This document shows, piece after piece, positions 1-8,595 of a DNA stretch of 64,000 bases. Origin of the DNA: Achromobacter sp. MFA1 R4 (GTDB lineage Bacteria; Pseudomonadota; Gammaproteobacteria; Burkholderiales; Burkholderiaceae_B); contig NZ_LT707065.1 of the NCBI RefSeq assembly GCF_900156745.1, positions 992,001 through 1,056,000 of the forward strand, in the 5' to 3' direction. Within the stretch, counting starts at the first letter, position 1. Every line of letters starts with the position of its first letter. The position numbers were made by a program, and so were the translations under genes. The notes under the pieces were generated by a model, which worked only from the letters and a program-made list of their open reading frames with translations, was not told where the DNA came from and did not search any database.

Positions 1-420
1 CGCACGCATCGCGACGACACACTGGACATGATCGAGCGGCGCATCGGTGAAATCGCCGACGGCGCGGCAGCCACCTTCGGCTGCACGGCAACGCTGAAAT
101 TCGAGCGCTGCTACCCGTCTCTGGTGAACGACATAGAGCAGACCCGCTTCGCGGTCGAGGTGATGCGCGAGGTCGCTGGCCCGGACCGGGTATCGGACGA
201 TCTAGCACGGCTGATGGGGTCCGAGGACTTCTCGTTCATGCTGGCCGAAAGGCCTGGCTGCTATGTGTTGCTGGGCAACGGCGCCGGCGTGCACCGCGAT
301 GCCGGACATGGCCCGGGGCCTTGTCGCCTGCACAATCCGTCGTACGACTTCAATGACGACGCAATTCCCTTGGGTGCGGCGTATTTCGTGCGGCTGGCGC
401 AGCGGTTCCTGGCGCAATGA
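1..420 (+). CDS. M20-family amidohydrolase, C-terminal part (5' end outside window)
   Basis: The first 139 codons in the window are open from base 1 to a TGA, so this is the 3' end of a gene that begins upstream. It carries the late motifs of M20 peptidases of the hippurate hydrolase/aminoacylase group: GSEDFSFM, and the C-terminal HNPSYDFND followed by IPLGAAYFVRL. In this family these residues belong to the di-metal catalytic domain, and the enzymes cleave N-acyl or amide bonds of small molecules in the cytoplasm. Its substrate cannot be told from this fragment. The next gene is on the opposite strand, so the transcription unit ends here. Confidence 0.85.
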   Translation, partial: RTHRDDTLDMIERRIGEIADGAAATFGCTATLKFERCYPSLVNDIEQTRFAVEVMREVAGPDRVSDDLARLMGSEDFSFMLAERPGCYVLLGNGAGVHRDAGHGPGPCRLHNPSYDFNDDAIPLGAAYFVRLAQRFLAQ

Positions 421-569
421 GGGGTTTAAAAATCTTGTCGCCGCGCGGTAGACGACCTCTTCCCTATCCAGCGTCGAACGTCATAGCCACCCATCCGCCG
501 GTCCGGGGCACACTGAAAGACGTAATCGCCGCAGCATAGCCCCGGGGCGCCCCCGACAGTGGGCTCGCC

Positions 570-1547
570 TCAGTTGACCGTGATGTTCGCCTCTTTGATC
601 AGGCCGGCGAAGCGCGGGACATCGCGGGCAATGAGCGCCTGAAAGGCGGCCCCGCCCTGGTCTTTTTCGTCGGGCGCCTGCGCCGCCAGCTTGTCCAATG
701 ACGCTCGCACGCCCGGACTCTTCAGCGCAGAGGCCAGCGCTTGTTCCAGCCGCGCGATGACGGCTGGCGGCGTGCCGGCGGGGGCCGCGATGCCGTTCCA
801 CACACTCATATTGAATTGGGGCACGCCCGCCTCTGCAAACGTCGGCACATCGGGAATCTGAGGCAAACGGGAGGCCGAAGCCACTGCCAGCGCGGTGACG
901 CGCTGGCCTTCATGAAGCGGAATCATCGTGACCGTCTGGTCAATCACCGCGTCCACGGTGCCGGCCATCAGGTCGGCAATAGCCGGCCCCGCACCACGGT
1001 AGGGGATCTGCATGCCTTGGGTTTTGGTGACATGCATGAAATAGGCGGCCGAAATATGGCTGGTCGATCCGTTGCCCGCATTCCCGAAGTTCACATCGGC
1101 GCCGTGTTTCTGCAGGCGCGCGACAAAGTCGGATAGCGTGGTGATTCCACTTTTTTTACTCACCGACAGCACCATCGGCACGGTCGCCACCAAGCCGATC
1201 GCCGTCAGATCGCGGCGCGGGTCGAACTTGCTCTTGGGGTACAGCGACGGCGCGATGGCCAAGGAGCCCATGTTGCCGAACGTGATCGTATAGCCATCAG
1301 GCTCGGCCCGCGCCACGCGCTGGTTGCCGATCATGGTGCCGCCGCCGCCCAGGTTCTCGACCACGACGGTCTGCCCAAGGTTCTCCCCCATGGCCTGTGC
1401 CACGATCCGGGCCAGGCCGTCAGTCGACCCGCCCGCGGCGTACGGCACCACCATCGAAATGGCGCGTGTCGGATAGCTTTGCGCGGCGGCATCGGCGCCA
1501 TGTCCGATCATGCCGGCACTCAAGGCCGCCAGAATAATCTTCTTCAT
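570..1547 (-). CDS. Bug-family (TctC) tripartite tricarboxylate transporter solute-binding protein
   Basis: The 325-residue precursor has a Sec signal peptide (MKKIILAALSAGMIG...ADAAAQ) followed by YPTRAISMVVPYAAGGSTD, the N-terminal signature of Bug proteins. These periplasmic proteins bind small carboxylates or amides. The length is normal for the family. A strong ribosome site (GAGGAG) lies seven bases before the ATG. No TctA/TctB membrane subunits are nearby, as is usual for orphan Bug proteins of Alcaligenaceae. It is followed by an M20 amidohydrolase on the other strand and preceded by a dehydrogenase gene in the same orientation. The ligand is unknown. Confidence 0.9.
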   Translation of the reverse strand: MKKIILAALSAGMIGHGADAAAQSYPTRAISMVVPYAAGGSTDGLARIVAQAMGENLGQTVVVENLGGGGTMIGNQRVARAEPDGYTITFGNMGSLAIAPSLYPKSKFDPRRDLTAIGLVATVPMVLSVSKKSGITTLSDFVARLQKHGADVNFGNAGNGSTSHISAAYFMHVTKTQGMQIPYRGAGPAIADLMAGTVDAVIDQTVTMIPLHEGQRVTALAVASASRLPQIPDVPTFAEAGVPQFNMSVWNGIAAPAGTPPAVIARLEQALASALKSPGVRASLDKLAAQAPDEKDQGGAAFQALIARDVPRFAGLIKEANITVN

Positions 1548-1667
1548 GTTTGCTCCTCGCTGTTTTTGCCGGCGACAGCCGGTCCTCCGCCTTGTCTTGG
1601 CGGTCTTGGTGTTGCAGGTTGAAGGGACGGCGCGGTCACCGCCGCGCCGCTATCCTAGTGAGTCGGC

Positions 1668-2582
1668 CTAGTCCTGCTTGTTAGCCAGCTCAACGCCCGC
1701 CAACTGTTCCGACAGGCGTGCCACGGCGGTATGGTCCTGTCCCGGCCCCAGGGACTTTCCCGCCGCCGCCCAGAGCTCGCGGCACAACGATGCGAACGGC
1801 GTCGGCGTTCCCGTATCGGTAGCGATTCCCAGGGCAATCCCCAGATCTTTGACCATCAGGTCAAGGCCGAAGCCTGAATTGAACTGGCGCGACAACACGA
1901 ACTGCTTGAACTTCTTTTGGGTGGAGTTGTTCATGCCGGTGGACGCATTCAGCACGTCCACGATCACGTTCGGATCCAGGCCAAACTGCTGGCCAATCAA
2001 CATGGCTTCAACGCCAATGAGAAAGCCGCCCGCCGACACCAGATTGTTGAGCGCCTTCATGGCGTGGGCGCTGCCGACGTCTCCGACCGCCGTGATGGAC
2101 GAGCCCATCGCGGACAGCGCCGGACGCACGCGCTCCAGGGTCGCGGCGGGGCCGCCGAACATGATGGCCAGTTCTCCGGTGCGCGCCCGCGGCACTCCGC
2201 CGGATACGGGCGCGTCCACCATCTGGCCGCCTGCGGCAGCCACGGCGGTCGCCAGCCGCTGCGTGTGGGCAGGCACGCCCGAACTCATTTCCACCACGAC
2301 ACTGCCGGCGCGCAAACCCGCGAGCACGCCGTCCGGCCCGCTTAACACCTGTTCGACAATGGCGCTGGTGGGCAGCATGGTGAAAATGATGTCGCTCTGC
2401 GCGGCCAGCGCTGCGCAGGTCGCGGCCGCCTGTCCGCCCACCTCCTGGGCGAACTTCTCAGCCTGACCCGGCACGGCATCAAACACGGTCACGGCATAGC
2501 CGGCTTGCACCAGGCGGGCCGCCATCGGCCATCCCATGCTGCCGATGCCGACCAGGCCCACGCGTTCTCGCTGCGTGTTCAT
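1668..2582 (-). CDS. NAD(P)-dependent oxidoreductase of the 3-hydroxyisobutyrate dehydrogenase family
   Basis: The 304-residue protein begins with a Rossmann motif, VGLVGIGSMGWPMAARL. It has the substrate-binding motif DAPVSGGVPRA near residue 120 and the catalytic lysine region MKALNNLVSAGG near residue 170, all standard for beta-hydroxyacid dehydrogenases. The chosen ATG overlaps the stop of the upstream decarboxylase-like gene (ATGA), so the two are translationally coupled. Family members oxidise 3-hydroxyisobutyrate, tartronate semialdehyde or similar C3-C4 acids; the exact substrate is not visible. It probably acts in the same catabolic route as the neighbouring hydrolases. Confidence 0.88.
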   Translation of the reverse strand: MNTQRERVGLVGIGSMGWPMAARLVQAGYAVTVFDAVPGQAEKFAQEVGGQAAATCAALAAQSDIIFTMLPTSAIVEQVLSGPDGVLAGLRAGSVVVEMSSGVPAHTQRLATAVAAAGGQMVDAPVSGGVPRARTGELAIMFGGPAATLERVRPALSAMGSSITAVGDVGSAHAMKALNNLVSAGGFLIGVEAMLIGQQFGLDPNVIVDVLNASTGMNNSTQKKFKQFVLSRQFNSGFGLDLMVKDLGIALGIATDTGTPTPFASLCRELWAAAGKSLGPGQDHTAVARLSEQLAGVELANKQD

Positions 2583-2992
2583 GCTTGCTGCTCCTTGAAC
2601 GCGCCCTCTTCTTCCAGCACCTGGTTGGCCACCTTGAACGCGTCCAGGCCGGCGGGAATGCCGCAGTAGACGGTCGCTTGCAGCAGGATCTCCTTGATCT
2701 CTTCCACCGTCACGCCATTGTTCAGCGCACCCTTGACGTGCAACTTGATTTCGGCCGGGCGGTTGAGCGCCGTCAGCATGGCCAGGTTCAGCATGCTGCG
2801 CGTCTTCTTCTCCAGCCCGGCGCGCCCCCAGGTGTAGCCCCAGCACCATTCCGTCGTGATGTGCTGAAACGCCATCATGAAGTCATTGGCGCGCGCCAGG
2901 GAGCCGTCCACGTACTCGGTTCCCAATACTTCGCGGCGAAGGTTCAGGCCTTGATCGAACAGGGCTTGGGTTTCGGATTTGATGTCTGCCAT
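2579..2992 (-). CDS. carboxymuconolactone decarboxylase (CMD/AhpD-like) family protein
   Basis: The 137-residue protein has the CMD fold signature: LNLAMLTALNRPAEIKLHVKGA and, further on, GVTVEEIKEILLQATVYCGIP. PcaC-type members decarboxylate 4-carboxymuconolactone; many others act on unknown lactones or are AhpD-like redox proteins. No second cysteine makes an AhpD CxxC here. An upstream in-frame extension exists, but the ATG at 2992 is preferred because GAGGAAC sits just before it and homologous proteins begin near this point. It is first in a two-gene minus-strand unit that diverges from the Liv-type importer. Confidence 0.8.
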   Translation of the reverse strand: MADIKSETQALFDQGLNLRREVLGTEYVDGSLARANDFMMAFQHITTEWCWGYTWGRAGLEKKTRSMLNLAMLTALNRPAEIKLHVKGALNNGVTVEEIKEILLQATVYCGIPAGLDAFKVANQVLEEEGAFKEQQA

Positions 2993-3053
2993 ACGTTCCT
3001 CGTGGTGATGGCGGCGCCTGATCTGCAAACGCCTGCCGCTTGTCGATGATCGG

Positions 3054-3066
3054 ATTGTCTGACAAT
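3054..3066. promoter_or_regulatory. GntR-type operator, copy 1
   Basis: A perfect 13-bp palindrome (ATTGTC-T-GACAAT) fits the FadR-subfamily GntR operator pattern TTGTNNNACAA. It lies 61 bp before the CMD gene start on one side and about 130 bp before the Liv-type binding-protein gene on the other. The likely binder is the GntR regulator encoded at 7852-8595 in the same cluster. Confidence 0.7.
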
Positions 3067-3090
3067 AATTCTCTATCCGTCAACAGTCGG

Positions 3091-3103
3091 ATTGTCGGAC
3101 AAT
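3091..3103. promoter_or_regulatory. GntR-type operator, copy 2
   Basis: This second perfect palindrome (ATTGTC-G-GACAAT) lies 37 bp centre to centre from copy 1. Both share the flanking CGG on the left. Two sites in one divergent promoter suggest that both operons of this cluster answer to one regulator. Confidence 0.7.
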
Positions 3104-3196
3104 CTTCTTGACTGATCAAAAAATGAAACGAATAATGCGGCGAAGCGCCGGGCTGGCTGCCGCGCGCCAATACCCACAAAAAACAGGAGACAAAAC

Positions 3197-4417
3197 ATGA
3201 AAGAACTCCCCAAGTACGCCGTGCGCCACGGGCGCCGGGAATTTGTGGCTGGTCTGGGTGCGGCTGCCCTGGCGACATCCCTGCCCGGACGCGTCCTGGC
3301 CGCACCCACAGAGATCAACGTCGGCGTGATCCTGCCCCTGTCCGGCGCCAATGCGCAGTTCGGCATCAATTCACGCCAAGGCCTGGAACTGGCAGCGGAT
3401 GAGATCAATGCCGCGGGCGGCATCAAGTCGCTGGGCGGCGCCAAGCTCAAGCTGATCGTTGCGGACGCGACGTCGCAGCCCACCACCGCCGCCACGGTCG
3501 CGCAGCGGCTGATCACGCAGAACCGTTGCGTGGCCATCATTGGCGCCTATGCATCATCGCTGACGCTGGCCGTCTCCGAAGTCACCGAACGCCGCGGCAT
3601 ACCCTTGCTGACCATGTCGTTCTCCGACGTGCTGACCGAACGTGGTTTCAAGCACATCTTCCAAGTGGTATCGAAGGGATCGGTGCTGGGCAAGGCGCAG
3701 TACGACTACGCCGCATCCGTCGTGGCCGGCGCGTCCGACATCAAGAAAATTGCGCTGCTGTACGAGGACACGGCCTACGGCACGTCGCAGGCCGTCGGCG
3801 TGCGCAACGCGGCCAAGGCGGCAGGCGCCCAGATCGTGCTCGATGAGGCCTACCCGCTGGGCATCACCGATGTGACGCCGCTGATCAGCAAATTGCGTGG
3901 CTCCGACGCGCAGATCGTATTTCCTATCTCTTACTTGAATGACAGCCTGCTGATCATTCGCGTGATGCGCCAGCAACGGCTGACGGTCCCTATCGTCGGC
4001 GGGGCGGCGGGCTACGTGATTCCTGACTTCGCCAAGGCGCTGGGCCAATATGCCCAGGCCGTGCTGTCCATCGCACCCGCCAACTACGACCAGGCGCCGG
4101 CATATACCGAGCGCTACCGCAAGCGCTTTGGGACATTCATGCCGCACGAAGCCCTGGAGCATGCCGTGTGCGCGGGCGTGCTCGCCCAGGCGCTGGAGGT
4201 GGCGGCGTCGGACAAACCCGACGCGGTATCCAAGGCACTGCGCGCGCAGAAGTATGACCAGGGCTGGTCTGGCGTGATGTCCGGTGGCGGCGTGCATTTC
4301 GACGCCAATGGCCTTAACACCTTGGCCCAACCCATCATGGTCCAGTGGCAGAACAACGAACTGGTCTCGGTGTGGCCGCAGGCGCTCGCCAAGGGCCGCG
4401 TCATCACCGCCAGCTGA
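3197..4417 (+). CDS. Liv-type ABC transporter substrate-binding protein, Tat-exported
   Basis: This 406-residue type-I periplasmic binding protein is of the branched-chain amino acid/amide family. The N-terminus carries a twin-arginine motif (GRREFVAGL, residues 12-20) before a hydrophobic stretch ending LPGRVLA, so export through Tat is likely. The mature start, EINVGVILPLSGANAQFG, is typical of LivK-like proteins. A ribosome site CAGGAG precedes the ATG. It is the first gene of a complete importer (two permeases and two ATPases follow) reading away from the double GntR operator. The neighbouring hydrolases suggest an amide, ester or lactone ligand rather than leucine itself. Confidence 0.88.
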   Translation: MKELPKYAVRHGRREFVAGLGAAALATSLPGRVLAAPTEINVGVILPLSGANAQFGINSRQGLELAADEINAAGGIKSLGGAKLKLIVADATSQPTTAATVAQRLITQNRCVAIIGAYASSLTLAVSEVTERRGIPLLTMSFSDVLTERGFKHIFQVVSKGSVLGKAQYDYAASVVAGASDIKKIALLYEDTAYGTSQAVGVRNAAKAAGAQIVLDEAYPLGITDVTPLISKLRGSDAQIVFPISYLNDSLLIIRVMRQQRLTVPIVGGAAGYVIPDFAKALGQYAQAVLSIAPANYDQAPAYTERYRKRFGTFMPHEALEHAVCAGVLAQALEVAASDKPDAVSKALRAQKYDQGWSGVMSGGGVHFDANGLNTLAQPIMVQWQNNELVSVWPQALAKGRVITAS

Positions 4418-4456
4418 CCCGCAGCGCACAGGACGAAGGACGCAAGGAGGACAGTC

Positions 4457-5320
4457 ATGCAATTTTTGCAGGCGCTGGTGGACGGCATTCTGCTGGGCGG
4501 CGTTTACGCAGTCATTTCAATCGGCCTGACGCTCGTATTCGGGGTGGTCTCCATTGTCAATTTCGCCCAGGCCGAGTTCCTGATGGTGGGCATGTTCGTG
4601 GCGTACTTCGCCTGGAAGCTGTTGGGCCTGGACCCGCTGCTGGGCTCCCTGCTGTCCTTCGCCGTGGCCTTCCTGCTCGGGGTGCTGACACAGAAATTCC
4701 TGATCGACCGCGTGTTGAAGGCGCCCGCGGTCGCGCAGATATTCCTGACGGTCGGGCTGCTCATCGTGATGGAAAACCTGGCGCTGATCCTGTTCGGATC
4801 GGAATTCCGTTCCGTGCAGACGTCCTATCAGATGACGGCGCTGGCGATCGGCCCCCTCCTGCTCAGCGCGCCTTATCTGCTGGCCTTTGTCGTGGCGGCA
4901 GTGGCCGGCCTGACGCTGTGGTGGGTGCTGAAGAAGACCTGGTGGGGCATGGCGGTGCGCGCAACGGCGCAAGACCCGATGGCGGCCCGCCTTTCGGGAA
5001 TCTCCACCCATCGCGTGCACCAGTTGGCTTTCGGGCTGGGCGTGGGCCTGACGGCATTGGGCGGCGGCATCATCCTGCCCTATCTCACCGCATCAACGAC
5101 CGTCGGCGCCCAGTTCAGCGTGTTGATGTTTACGGCGGTGGTCCTGGGAGGACTGGGCAGCGTAATGGGCGCGGTGGTGGGAGGCGTGGCGGTCGGCGTC
5201 ATCCAATCCTTGTCCTCGCTGGTTCTGCCGATGCAGCTTCAGAACCTCGTCCTGTTCGCCATCTTCATTCTGGTCCTGGCGGTGCGCCCGGAAGGTCTCT
5301 TGAAAAGGGCTACATCATGA
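4457..5320 (+). CDS. Liv-type ABC transporter permease (LivH-like)
   Basis: The 287-residue inner-membrane permease has about eight hydrophobic segments and begins MQFLQALVDGILLGGVYAVI, the usual start of LivH proteins. The segment GLTLVFGVVSIVNFAQAEFLMVG is a hallmark of the family, and the cytoplasmic coupling region ATAQDPMAARLSGI is present. AAGGAGG stands before the ATG. Its stop overlaps the start of the next permease by ATGA. It forms the translocation channel together with the LivM-like subunit. Confidence 0.9.
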   Translation: MQFLQALVDGILLGGVYAVISIGLTLVFGVVSIVNFAQAEFLMVGMFVAYFAWKLLGLDPLLGSLLSFAVAFLLGVLTQKFLIDRVLKAPAVAQIFLTVGLLIVMENLALILFGSEFRSVQTSYQMTALAIGPLLLSAPYLLAFVVAAVAGLTLWWVLKKTWWGMAVRATAQDPMAARLSGISTHRVHQLAFGLGVGLTALGGGIILPYLTASTTVGAQFSVLMFTAVVLGGLGSVMGAVVGGVAVGVIQSLSSLVLPMQLQNLVLFAIFILVLAVRPEGLLKRATS

Positions 5321-6291
5321 CGTCGATTCGACAATTCCTGCCTTGGGCGGTGCTGGTGACGATCGCCATGGCAGCGCCCTGGATGATGGAGGACCAAGGC
5401 TACGGCATCCGGGTTCTGACGCTGGTTCTGCTGTTTGCGGCGATGGGGCAGTCGTGGAACATCGTAGGCGGCTTGGCCAACCAGATCTCGCTCGGGCACG
5501 CCGCCTTCTTTGGGCTGGGCGCGTACACGTCCACGCTCTTGTTGATGCGTTATGGCATATCGCCTTGGCTGGGCATCGTGGCCGCCATGGCCGTAGCCGC
5601 CGTGGCGGGCGGCCTGCTCAGCCTGCCCACCATGCGGCTGCGCGGGCATTACTTCGCGCTGGCGACGCTGGCATTCGGCGAAGTGCTGCGCGCCATCGCC
5701 AATACCTGGGCATCGGTCACGGGCGGACCGGTGGGGCTGTCCATCCCGTTCGCGGAAGGTTTCGCGCAGATGCAATTCAAGTCCAGCATCCCCTATTACT
5801 ACCTGATGCTTGGCGCCGCGTTGATTACATCGATTGTGTTCGCGTTGATCAGCCGATCGCGGCTGGGTTACCGGCTGCGCGCCGTAAAAGCCAATCCGCA
5901 GGCGGCGGAAGTCATCGGCGTGAACACGGCCCGGACGCGCATCCTTGCGGCGGTCATATCCGCCGCATTGATGGGCGCTTGCGGCACGCTCTATGCGCAG
6001 TTCATCTACTTCTTTGACCCGGATACCGTGTTCTCGCTGGTGGGCATTTCGGTGCGTGTGGCGCTGATCTGCATCATCGGCGGCGTGGGTACGGTTGCCG
6101 GGCCGCTCATCGGCGCGCTGGTCATCATTCCGCTGGAGGAGGTGTTCAACGACTGGCTGTCGGGCCAGACGGCAGGCGTGTCGCAGCTGGCGTTCGGCCT
6201 GATCCTGATCGCCATCATCCTGATCGAGCCGCGCGGTCTATCCGCACTGTGGGCGCGACTGCGCAATCTGACGCGGGGCCAGCATGCCTGA
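5317..6291 (+). CDS. Liv-type ABC transporter permease (LivM-like)
   Basis: The 324-residue permease starts at the ATG that overlaps the LivH stop. Longer open frame upstream is only a read-through of the livH region in another frame. LivM landmarks are GGLANQISLGHAAFFGLGAYT, here in the first third, and the coupling helix VKANPQAAEVIGVN. The C-terminal part ends in ...EPRGLSALWARLRN, as in other LivM proteins. It pairs with the preceding permease and overlaps the following ATPase gene by eight bases. Confidence 0.9.
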   Translation: MTSIRQFLPWAVLVTIAMAAPWMMEDQGYGIRVLTLVLLFAAMGQSWNIVGGLANQISLGHAAFFGLGAYTSTLLLMRYGISPWLGIVAAMAVAAVAGGLLSLPTMRLRGHYFALATLAFGEVLRAIANTWASVTGGPVGLSIPFAEGFAQMQFKSSIPYYYLMLGAALITSIVFALISRSRLGYRLRAVKANPQAAEVIGVNTARTRILAAVISAALMGACGTLYAQFIYFFDPDTVFSLVGISVRVALICIIGGVGTVAGPLIGALVIIPLEEVFNDWLSGQTAGVSQLAFGLILIAIILIEPRGLSALWARLRNLTRGQHA

Positions 6292-7024
6292 CATCCTGAA
6301 AGTATCGAACATTCAGCGGCGCTTCGGCGGTCTGAAGGCCGTCGACGACGTGTCGTTCCGTGTCGCCAAGGGCGACATCCTGGGCTTGATCGGTCCCAAT
6401 GGCGCCGGCAAGACAACCCTGTTCAACCTACTGGTCGGCCTGTACCGCAGCCAGGGCGGACGCATCGAACTCGAAGGCCGGGATGTCAGCGGCCTGCGGC
6501 CCCACCAGATTGCCGCGTTGGGCATGACGAAGACCTTCCAGAACGTGGCGCTCTTTCCCGAGATGACTGTGCTGGACAACGTGCTGGTCGGGGGCCTGCT
6601 GCGTCATGACGTGCCGCGCGCGCGGAAACTGGCCCGCGACAGCCTGGACCGCGTGGGACTGTCCGCCATCGCCGCCAAACCGGCGGGCGAACTGTCCTTC
6701 CCCGAGCAGGCACGGGTCGAACTGGCGCGCGCGCTATGCACCGACCCCAAGGTCTTCCTGCTGGACGAAGTCATGGCGGCGCTGAACGAGTCCGAAATGG
6801 ACGCCTTGCTGGATTTGATCCGCACCCTGCGCGATGAGTCGGGCATTACCTTCATCGTGGTCGAACACCACATGCGCGCCATCATGCGGCTCTGCAACCG
6901 GATCCTGGTGCTGTCGTTCGGCCAGAAGATCGCAGAAGGAAGCCCTGTCGAGATCGCGGCCAACCCCAAGGTGATCGAGGTTTACCTGGGCAAATCGATG
7001 GAACAGGCGGAGGTGGCGGCATGA
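6284..7024 (+). CDS. Liv-type ABC transporter ATP-binding protein (LivG-like) with atypical signature motif
   Basis: The 246-residue ATPase has Walker A GPNGAGKTT near residue 38, Walker B VFLLDEV and the H-loop VVEHHM. Two motifs depart from the family pattern. The signature reads LSFPEQARVELARAL where LSFGQQ or LSGGQ is usual, and the segment after Walker B is MAALNESE instead of PAAGLNP. Homologues of this branch often vary at the signature, so loss of activity is not implied. It overlaps both neighbours and works as a heterodimer with the LivF-like ATPase that follows. Confidence 0.88.
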   Translation: MPDILKVSNIQRRFGGLKAVDDVSFRVAKGDILGLIGPNGAGKTTLFNLLVGLYRSQGGRIELEGRDVSGLRPHQIAALGMTKTFQNVALFPEMTVLDNVLVGGLLRHDVPRARKLARDSLDRVGLSAIAAKPAGELSFPEQARVELARALCTDPKVFLLDEVMAALNESEMDALLDLIRTLRDESGITFIVVEHHMRAIMRLCNRILVLSFGQKIAEGSPVEIAANPKVIEVYLGKSMEQAEVAA

Positions 7025-7734
7025 GCTTGTTGCAGATCCACGGTCTGACAGCCTCTTACGACCGCAGTCCCGTCCTGCATGACGTGTCATTGGAGGTGCC
7101 CGAAGGCGGTTTCATCGCGGTGGTCGGCGCCAACACCGCCGGAAAAAGCACGCTGCTGCGCTGCATATCCGGTTTGCTCGGCAAGGTCAGCGGCCGCATT
7201 GTGTTCGACGGCCAGGACATCCTACGCCTGCCCCCACACAGGATCCCGGAGCTGGGCATTGCGCACGTGCCAGAGGGCCGACACGTCTTTCCCGAAATGA
7301 CCGTCGAGGAAAACCTGTACCTGGGCGGATATTCCCGTCGCAAGGATGCCGCTGGGCTCAAACGCGGCTGCGACCAGGTCTACGCCCTCTTTCCCCGGCT
7401 GCAGGAACGCCGCCGGCAACTGGCGGGCACCCTGTCGGGGGGAGAACAGCAGATGGTGGCATTCGGCCGCGCGCTGATGCTCAACCCCCGTCTGCTGTTG
7501 CTGGACGAACCGAGCCACGGGCTGGCGCCCAAGGTGGTCGAGGAAATGCACCGGGCCATGATCGATATCCATCGAAGCGGCCTGACGATCCTGCTGGTGG
7601 AGCAGAACACCCGCCTCGCGCTGTCGGTGGCCGATCACGCCTATGTGCTGCAGTCAGGCGTGATGGTGCTGTCCGGCCCCAGCAGCGGGCTGCTGGAAGA
7701 CAGCCGGGTGCGTGCCGCCTACCTGGGACTGTGA
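7021..7734 (+). CDS. Liv-type ABC transporter ATP-binding protein (LivF-like)
   Basis: The 237-residue ATPase begins at an ATGA overlap with the previous gene. Walker A is GANTAGKST, which still fits GxxxxGKS/T although most LivF proteins have GxNGAGKT. The signature LSGGEQQMVAFGRAL and Walker B LLLLDEPSHGLAP are canonical. The LivF-specific stretch GIAHVPEGRHVFPEMTVEENL is present. It completes the five-gene importer; the regulator gene begins 117 bases later. Confidence 0.9.
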   Translation: MSLLQIHGLTASYDRSPVLHDVSLEVPEGGFIAVVGANTAGKSTLLRCISGLLGKVSGRIVFDGQDILRLPPHRIPELGIAHVPEGRHVFPEMTVEENLYLGGYSRRKDAAGLKRGCDQVYALFPRLQERRRQLAGTLSGGEQQMVAFGRALMLNPRLLLLDEPSHGLAPKVVEEMHRAMIDIHRSGLTILLVEQNTRLALSVADHAYVLQSGVMVLSGPSSGLLEDSRVRAAYLGL

Positions 7735-7851
7735 CCATGGCCCGCTGGCGGGATATATTGCGTCTTTACGTTGAACCGGCGGCTCGCACGGTCCGGGCCA
7801 CAAGCCTGGACTGCTGCTGGAGCCTGCCGCCAAGTTAAGCGAGAGACAGCC

Positions 7852-8595
7852 ATGCCCAGCCCCTCCGGCGCCGTTTTCGAGAAACCTTCCACCTTGCGCA
7901 CCCGCGTCGAGGAATTCCTGCGCACATCCATCATGGACGGGCGCATCAAGGGCGGCGAGCGCCTGCGTGAAGTGGAACTCTGTGAGCAATTGAATATCAG
8001 CCGGAGCACGCTGCGCGAGGCGCTGCGAACGCTGGAAGCCGAACGGCTGATTTCCATCGAGCCGCACCGCGGCCCGACGGTCGTCCGTATCACCGAGAAG
8101 GCGGCTCGCGACCTCTACGCCTTGCGGGCGCTGCTGGAAGGTTTCGCCGCGCATGAGTTCGCCCGTCTTGCCAGCGATGCCGACGTGGAACGCCTTCGCA
8201 AGGCCGTCCAAGCCCTGAACCGCCAGGCCAAAGGCAGCAATAAGTCCGCGCTGCTCGCGGCCAAACGCGATTTCTACGACGTCCTGCTTTCCGGTTGCGA
8301 AAACGACCTGGTGAAAGACATGCTTCCGGGCCTGCTGTCGCGCATCAACTTGCTGCGTGCGACGTCGTTCGCGCGCCCCGACCGGCTACCCGAAAGCATG
8401 GCGGAAATCGATCACATCTTCGAGCGCATCCTGGCTCGCGACCCCCTGGGCGCCCAAGCGGCGGCTCAGAGCCATATCGTCAATGCGCAACGCACCGCAC
8501 TCGAAGTGCTGAGGCGCCAACAAGAGGAGACCGCCCCAAGTGAAGACGATCGTTCAGGAACTGAAAGCCGGCGTGACGCTGGCGCATCAGGATAG
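7852..8595 (+). CDS. GntR-family transcriptional regulator, FadR subfamily (FCD domain)
   Basis: The 247-residue regulator has an N-terminal winged helix (VEEFLRTSIMDGRIKGGERL..., recognition helix ISRSTLREALRTLEAERLI). The C-terminal FCD effector domain starts at DLYALRALLEGFAAHEFARL. The ATG at 7852 is chosen over an in-frame TTG at 7771 because GAGAGA precedes it and the winged helix then starts at a normal distance. The end overlaps the next hydrolase gene by 56 bases, which ties the regulator to the operon. The two ATTGTCNGACAAT sites at 3054 and 3091 are its likely targets, with a pathway acid as inducer. Confidence 0.88.
   Translation: MPSPSGAVFEKPSTLRTRVEEFLRTSIMDGRIKGGERLREVELCEQLNISRSTLREALRTLEAERLISIEPHRGPTVVRITEKAARDLYALRALLEGFAAHEFARLASDADVERLRKAVQALNRQAKGSNKSALLAAKRDFYDVLLSGCENDLVKDMLPGLLSRINLLRATSFARPDRLPESMAEIDHIFERILARDPLGAQAAAQSHIVNAQRTALEVLRRQQEETAPSEDDRSGTESRRDAGASG

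Noticed and set aside
4345..5316. N-terminal extension of the LivM-like frame back to 4345
   Set aside because: The region is the livH gene in another frame; the ATG overlapping the livH stop starts the normal LivM sequence.
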